DNA of 64,000 nt from Bryobacterales bacterium (GTDB lineage Bacteria > Acidobacteriota > Terriglobia > Bryobacterales > Bryobacteraceae): assembly GCA_019261985.1 (NCBI GenBank), contig JAFAQY010000027.1:186001-250000 (forward strand). The letters run 5' to 3'. Positions 59,492-64,000 of the stretch are shown here, in pieces; the first letter of the stretch is position 1, and each line of letters starts with the position of its first letter. The position numbers and the translations under genes are program-made. Below the pieces are notes generated by a model. It did not search any database and was not told the origin of the DNA. It saw nothing but the letters and a program-made list of their open reading frames with translations.

Positions 59492-62400
59492 CTAAAACTG
59501 GAGCCGCGCGATTAGCTGGCCTTGTCTCGGTGAAGAGAAAAGGGTACCAGTGTTAATGTACCCGAAGCCGGGCTGAGTCTGGCCCGTTGACGTAACACTC
59601 TGCGTCGCCAATGCATTCGTCGCCGTCGGATTGTTCATCTCCGCACGATTGAACATATTGGTGAACTCAGCGCGAATCTGGAAGCTCGCCCGTTCTCTAA
59701 CCCGGAACAATCGTCCCAGGCTGATATTTTCCACGGGCCGCCGTTCGTAACGGTAGTCGCTGTAGTATGCAGCCGCCGTGCCCCACTGGCCCGGCGCCGG
59801 ATTCGACCAAGCCGCCGGATTCAAGACGAACGTTGTATTCGGATCGAAGCAGCGGCAGTTCAAATCGTGTGTGAACAAGGGCACGCCCGGAACGCGGTTG
59901 AATAGCGTGCTCTGAAAGAGATACGACGCGAGGTTGTTCGTGGACGTCGGCGACGGTATAGGCGTTCCGCTCGCATAACGCAGCAGCGTGCCGATCTGCC
60001 AGTCGCGCGCCAGCCACGAAACGGCCTTCCACCCGGCGCCGTTCGCGTTCCACCTCGGCGTCGTATAGGAGCCCGAGAAAACAAACTGGAACGGTTGATC
60101 GAATACCGACAGAGCTTTCTGATTCGGCCGATTGAACGCGTCGTTGATAACGACGCCGCCGCCGCGCCCGAAGTCGTCTTCAACCCCTTCCGTAAGCTGT
60201 TTAGCCCAAGTGAACGCGGAGCTGAATTCCACGCCATGCGTAAAGCGCTTGGTCGCCTTCACCTGCAACGATTCGTACCAGGTATCGCCGAGCGGAATCC
60301 AATGCCAGTTCGTGATGCTGGGGTACTGCGGAAAAGGCCGCAGGGATTGCGCCACGGTCGCATTAGCCGGAAAACCGGGGTATGGATATCCGAATCCGCG
60401 TGAGATCGCGGTCTGCGAGCTTACCGCGGAAGCCAATAGGTTGCGATCCGCCGCGTTGTTGATATCCAGACCATATTGCTGCTTCAGGAATTGTGGAGTA
60501 ATGCAGTTCGTACAAACCATGCCCCCTGCATTCCACCACGCGCCGCGATTGCCGACGTAAGTGGCTTCCAGCAACAGATTGCGAACAATCTCGCGCTGAA
60601 TTCCGAGGCTCCATTGAATTTGCCGCGCCGGACGGCCGGCATTTCGATCCTGTTCTTGCGGTGCGGATCCTAAAACTCCGGGGAATAATCCCTGCCCGGG
60701 ATCGAAATTCGGGAAAGTGATCTTGTACGGAAAACCGTTACCGGTCAAATACGCGGGATCGCCAAAGGAAGCCGTTGTGTATTGCACCTGCGAAACGGAT
60801 GACAAGCCCAGATTGTTGTTATCGGTCTTGTAATAAGAAACGCCCGCCCCTACGCGCAATACCGTTTTGGGCGTGATCTGATACGCGAGTCCGATGCGTG
60901 GCCCGAAAGCAAATGGGTAGTTTTTCGAGTACTCGCAATTGCAGCGCCCGCCGCCATAACCTTCGCCGATGATCGCGCCGGGCCGGCCTCCTGCGTTAGG
61001 GTTGGGCGTGGAGCCCGACCAGATCAAATAATAGCCGTGGCCGTCCCGCAAATAGGTGGAAAAATCGTAACGCAGGCCATAATCGAGCGTCAGCTTGCGA
61101 GTTGCCTTCCACGAGTCTTGCGCGAAACCCGACAGCGAATGCGCTCCCATGTGATTCACAACCGGAACGGCGTTGAATCCGTTATCCACCGCGCCCAGCA
61201 AAAAGCTTGCATAGTTATATCCAGCGGTCGAGGCCAGGCTGACTCCGTTCAGCGCGGGCATGCTGGTTTCATTCGGGCTGTACGTCAGCCAGACCATGCC
61301 ATAGGTTTCCTGGAACATCTGATAGCCATTCACCATGAATTCGCCGCCGAATTTATATGTATGGTTACCGTGAACCCACGTCAGGCTGGTATTGCCGGTC
61401 GGCTTTCGATAGATCAAGTGGATCTGATTGCCGGGACCCATTCCGGCGGCCATGCCGCCCTCATTGCCGCTCAGGCCCGAGATTACCGGGAACAGAGTGA
61501 CATTGGCGCCGTTAAATCCGAGTTGCTTGGCGGAATCGAACCGGTCGCTATGATCGTTGATCCGGGTATCGACGAGCCCGCCGCCGAAGTGCAGAAGCAA
61601 TGTTGGCGTCAGAGTCTGCTCGAAATTCAGGCGGTATGTATTCGAGTTAACCAGCCGGGGCTGGCTGCTGCGTATGGGAGGCGGCATCACGCCGTTGTTC
61701 GGATTTTCCTGCCGGTTCAGCGACCAGAAACCGGACACTTTCGACTTGGCGCTGATCTGATAATCGCCCTTTGCGGAAGGGATCAGCGTGTATTTGGGGT
61801 TGGCATAAGTGGGCAGGTAATTGTTGATGAGGCCATTCGCATTCGGCCCGAGCGGCAGGGGGATAAGATTCTGTATGTTCACAGCGACCGGATCGAATCT
61901 CGTCACTGGAATCGTATTATTGGGAAATTGATTACGATATCGCAAGCCGTTCGCTATGAAATCGGTAGCGGGATCGTAGATCTCATTCTCTAAAACGGGA
62001 CGGCCGATTCCATCGTTAGCTTCCAGGGTTCGTCCGGTTAGCGCTTTCGTGAAATCGCCGTTCCGGTATGCGGGCGTAGGGACGGTCGTGGACACGTTGT
62101 TCGTAATGGTCGTCTCGCCAAAATGTTCAAAGTTGAAAAAGAAAAACACCTTGTCATGCCCGTTATAAACCTTCGGAATAACGACAGGACCGCCGAGAGA
62201 AAAACCCCAATCGTTGCGCCGCTGACGCGGACGAAGAAGTTGGCCGTTGCCGTTGCTCGTAAATGGCGTGCCGGCGTTCAGAAACTCATTCACAAAGTAT
62301 TCGTAAGCTCCGCCATGCCATTGATTGGTGCCGGAGCGCATGGTGATGTTGAAGAGCCCTCCTCCGGCTTGCCCCAGTTCCGCCGCGTAGTTGCTGGTTT

Positions 62401-63058
62401 GGACGGCGAACTCCTGCATTGCCTCGACGCTGCCCTGCGTTTGGGACTGCGCGGAATACCAACCGTTGGTCGCGTCCTGGCCTTCGATTCGCATGGCTTG
62501 CGTATTCGCGGGCAATCCGTTGATCCGAATGTCCACGTCCGGGCTGTAAGTAGTGCCGGGCAAGAGTTGCACGACAGCGTATGGATTCCGGATACCGGAA
62601 GATCCCGCCGCCGCTCCAATGCTCATGACCGGCAGGCTATTCATCGTAGCCGTCGTGACCGTGTGGCTAAGCTCGCCGCTTTCCGTTTTGAGCAAGGGCG
62701 CGGCCTCGGTGACCGTCACCGACTCCGATGCGGAACCGACCTCCAGCACAACGTCGACGCGGTAGGTTTCCGCCACATCCACCTGGATGCTTTTACGAAC
62801 GAATTTCTTGAAACCCGGAACCGTGACAGAAAGTTCGTATTGTCCCGCAGGCAATTGAGCCAGCGTGTAATTTCCAGTAGCCGATGTGCCGGCTTGATAC
62901 ACCGCTGCCGTCTCAACATTTTTGATCTCCACCGGCGCGCCGGCGATCACCGCGCCTGCAGGATCGGCAACAGTGCCCGTGATAGTGCCGCGATCGCTTT
63001 GCGCGAGAGCAGCGAGTGAAAGAGCAAGCGAACTAACGCAGAGCACAAACGAACGCAT
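59492..63058 (-). CDS. TonB-dependent receptor with carboxypeptidase-like domain
   Basis: A 1188-residue outer-membrane receptor. Signal peptide about 1-19 (LCVSSLALSLAALAQ); carboxypeptidase-regulatory-like domain about 23-105 (GTITGTVADPAGAVIAGAPV, AGQYELSVTVPGFKKF); plug with DVDIRINGLPANTQAMRIEG and SVEAMQEFAVQTSNYAAELG; then GGLFNITMRSGTNQWHGGAY and a large barrel ending GQLIARLQF. It has no SusD or other partner and stands alone. Its final 130 residues recur as fragments at 52680, 53112, 63250 and 63401, so its 3' end has been copied or exchanged. Substrate unknown. Confidence 0.92.
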   Translation of the reverse strand: MRSFVLCVSSLALSLAALAQSDRGTITGTVADPAGAVIAGAPVEIKNVETAAVYQAGTSATGNYTLAQLPAGQYELSVTVPGFKKFVRKSIQVDVAETYRVDVVLEVGSASESVTVTEAAPLLKTESGELSHTVTTATMNSLPVMSIGAAAGSSGIRNPYAVVQLLPGTTYSPDVDIRINGLPANTQAMRIEGQDATNGWYSAQSQTQGSVEAMQEFAVQTSNYAAELGQAGGGLFNITMRSGTNQWHGGAYEYFVNEFLNAGTPFTSNGNGQLLRPRQRRNDWGFSLGGPVVIPKVYNGHDKVFFFFNFEHFGETTITNNVSTTVPTPAYRNGDFTKALTGRTLEANDGIGRPVLENEIYDPATDFIANGLRYRNQFPNNTIPVTRFDPVAVNIQNLIPLPLGPNANGLINNYLPTYANPKYTLIPSAKGDYQISAKSKVSGFWSLNRQENPNNGVMPPPIRSSQPRLVNSNTYRLNFEQTLTPTLLLHFGGGLVDTRINDHSDRFDSAKQLGFNGANVTLFPVISGLSGNEGGMAAGMGPGNQIHLIYRKPTGNTSLTWVHGNHTYKFGGEFMVNGYQMFQETYGMVWLTYSPNETSMPALNGVSLASTAGYNYASFLLGAVDNGFNAVPVVNHMGAHSLSGFAQDSWKATRKLTLDYGLRYDFSTYLRDGHGYYLIWSGSTPNPNAGGRPGAIIGEGYGGGRCNCEYSKNYPFAFGPRIGLAYQITPKTVLRVGAGVSYYKTDNNNLGLSSVSQVQYTTASFGDPAYLTGNGFPYKITFPNFDPGQGLFPGVLGSAPQEQDRNAGRPARQIQWSLGIQREIVRNLLLEATYVGNRGAWWNAGGMVCTNCITPQFLKQQYGLDINNAADRNLLASAVSSQTAISRGFGYPYPGFPANATVAQSLRPFPQYPSITNWHWIPLGDTWYESLQVKATKRFTHGVEFSSAFTWAKQLTEGVEDDFGRGGGVVINDAFNRPNQKALSVFDQPFQFVFSGSYTTPRWNANGAGWKAVSWLARDWQIGTLLRYASGTPIPSPTSTNNLASYLFQSTLFNRVPGVPLFTHDLNCRCFDPNTTFVLNPAAWSNPAPGQWGTAAAYYSDYRYERRPVENISLGRLFRVRERASFQIRAEFTNMFNRAEMNNPTATNALATQSVTSTGQTQPGFGYINTGTLFSSPRQGQLIARLQF

Positions 63059-63133
63059 GAGACAAACCTCCTTATAAAGACCGGGGATTGACTCTATACC
63101 GGAAGGAATAGTTCGTCAAGGGGGCCATGCGGC

Positions 63134-63242
63134 GTGGGGCAGGTTGCCAAACCTGCGGCGGGTTCCCAACCCGCCTGCTGACCTTTCCACCACCCCACCC
63201 AGCGCGATTGGAAATCGCGCGCCCGATGCCATCCGGCCCCAC
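63134..63242. repeat. GTGGGGCAGG-family dispersed palindromic repeat
   Basis: Begins GTGGGGCAGGTTGCCAAACC and ends GATGCCATCCGGCCCCAC, with internal CAGCGCGATTGGAAATCGCG. It lies upstream of the intact receptor gene. A second partial copy is at 63345-63394. Confidence 0.78.
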
Positions 63243-63485
63243 AAGCGGATCAGAACTGGAAGCGCACAACCAACTGCCCTGCCGAGGCGCGGTGAACACC
63301 GTTCCGGTGCTGACATAACCGAAGCACGCCCGTTTTCACTAGCCCCGCCCAGCGCGATTGGCAACTGCGCGCCGGATGCCATCCGGCCCCCACAAGCGGA
63401 TCAGAACTGGAAGCGCGCGATCAACTGCCCCTGCCTAGGCGCGGCGAATACCGTTCCGGTGCTGACATAACCGAAGCCGGCCGTA
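63195..63485. repeat. Diverged direct duplication of about 145 bases joining repeat and receptor tail
   Basis: 63195-63340 and 63345-63485 each contain the repeat end (CAGCGCGATTGG, GATGCCATCCGGCC, CACAAGCGGATCAGAACTGG) followed by the receptor gene's last 75 bases (minus strand, GQL.. region). The first copy is a tail with no receptor attached; the second is the true end of the gene at 63401. Confidence 0.75.
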
Positions 63486-64000
63486 GTCTGGCCGGTAGGC
63501 GTCGTAATAGGCGTCGCCAGCGCGTTCGTCGCTGTGGGATTGTTGATTTCCGTACGATTGAATATATTTGTGAACTCACCGCGGATCTGCAAGCTGGCGC
63601 GTTCCGTAACGCGGAAGGTCCGTCCGATGCTGAGGTTTTCCACTGGCCGCCGCTGATAGCGGTAATCGCTGTAGTACGCCGCGGCGGTACCCCATTGACC
63701 CGGCGCCGGATTCGACCACGCCGCCGGATTCAACACGAATGTCTTATTAGGATCGAAGCAGTGGCAGTTGAGATCCACCGTGAACAGCGGCACGCCCGGA
63801 ACGCGATTGAACAATGTGCTCTGGAACAGATAAGTAGCCAGGCCATTGGGCGATGTTGGGGCCGGTATCGGGGTGCCGCTTGCATAGCGAACCAGCGTTC
63901 CGATCTGCCAGTCCCTTGCGAGCCATGAAAGCGCTTTCCACCCGGCCTCGCTTGTACTCCACCTTGGTGTCGTGTAGGAGCCGGAAAAGACAAATTGGAA
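63401..64000 (-). CDS. TonB-dependent receptor, C-terminal part (5' end outside window)
   Basis: Open frame of about 200 codons running to the window edge: FQFVFSGSYTTPRWSTSEAG, WLARDWQIGTLVRYASGTPI, LATYLFQSTLFNRVPGVPLF, NPAAWSNPAPGQWGTAAAYY, NRTEINNPTATNAL and terminal GQLIARFQF. It is a close paralogue of the receptor at 59492-63058, in the same orientation and directly upstream of it. The upstream half, with plug and signal, lies outside the window, so it may be a full gene or a truncated copy. Confidence 0.85.
   Translation of the reverse strand, partial: FQFVFSGSYTTPRWSTSEAGWKALSWLARDWQIGTLVRYASGTPIPAPTSPNGLATYLFQSTLFNRVPGVPLFTVDLNCHCFDPNKTFVLNPAAWSNPAPGQWGTAAAYYSDYRYQRRPVENLSIGRTFRVTERASLQIRGEFTNIFNRTEINNPTATNALATPITTPTGQTTAGFGYVSTGTVFAAPRQGQLIARFQF

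Noticed and set aside
61037-61993. 318-codon open frame opposite the TonB receptor gene
   Set aside because: Antisense shadow of a highly conserved receptor; composition follows the complementary codon positions.

Overview
The window looks like the chromosome of an Acidobacteriota bacterium close to the Solibacter/Bryobacter group. This is inferred from gene content, not from a database search. The signs are two very large TonB-dependent receptors with N-terminal carboxypeptidase-like domains, DUF1549/DUF1553 and DUF1501 proteins, DUF6152 and PDFSGxW-type exported proteins, PadR regulators, a PEP-CTERM protein, and dispersed GC-rich palindromic repeats beginning GTGGGGCAGG. GC content is high throughout and genes are dense, apart from a few decayed patches.

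Layout. 1-5.1 kb: an exopolysaccharide/exosortase-type cluster (TIGR03087-like glycosyltransferase, an odd tRNA, FemAB-like protein, YdcF-like protein, two more glycosyltransferases), followed by an outer-membrane barrel. 5.9-9.8 kb: a quinoprotein with a haem domain and a GntR-ABC exporter operon with a palindromic operator. 9.8-13 kb: thioredoxin-like protein, MiaB, bifunctional nuclease, DinB. 13-19.3 kb: flavin disulfide reductase, EgtB, EgtD and an OpuC-like ABC importer, which together suggest an ergothioneine synthesis and uptake module. 19.3-26.5 kb: VapBC, redoxin, glycosyltransferase, PEGA protein, laccase-domain protein, a PEP-CTERM protein and a decayed radical SAM gene. 26.6-38.8 kb: TonB receptor, DUF1549/1553, DUF1501, cytochrome c'-like protein, DUF6152, a PDFSGxW protein and a two-subunit molybdenum hydroxylase. 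38.9-51.6 kb: TonB C-terminal protein, di-haem oxidoreductase, PadR with a frameshifted partner, a dehydrogenase, a compact structured RNA, Dxr, RseP, glutathione peroxidase, UppS and small regulators. 51.6-64 kb: an accessory region.

The most unusual part is the minus-strand operon at 53.3-57.8 kb. It encodes a DsbA-like protein, an unknown secreted protein, two cysteine-rich secreted proteins, a propeller-like exported protein and a membrane-anchored redoxin. This is the composition expected for making and oxidatively folding disulfide-rich exported peptides, although the role is inferred. The DsbA-like gene is disrupted twice: by a run of nine Gs that puts the signal peptide out of frame, and by an in-frame TGA followed by a SECIS-like hairpin. 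The operon is flanked by receptor C-terminal fragments and an IS630 remnant. Further receptor tails lie next to the intact receptor at 59.5-63.1 kb, suggesting recombination at receptor 3' ends.

Other points of interest are a tRNA with a nine-base anticodon loop, and a self-contained promoter-hairpin-terminator unit of about 93 bases just upstream of dxr. No CRISPR array, rRNA or intact insertion sequence was seen.
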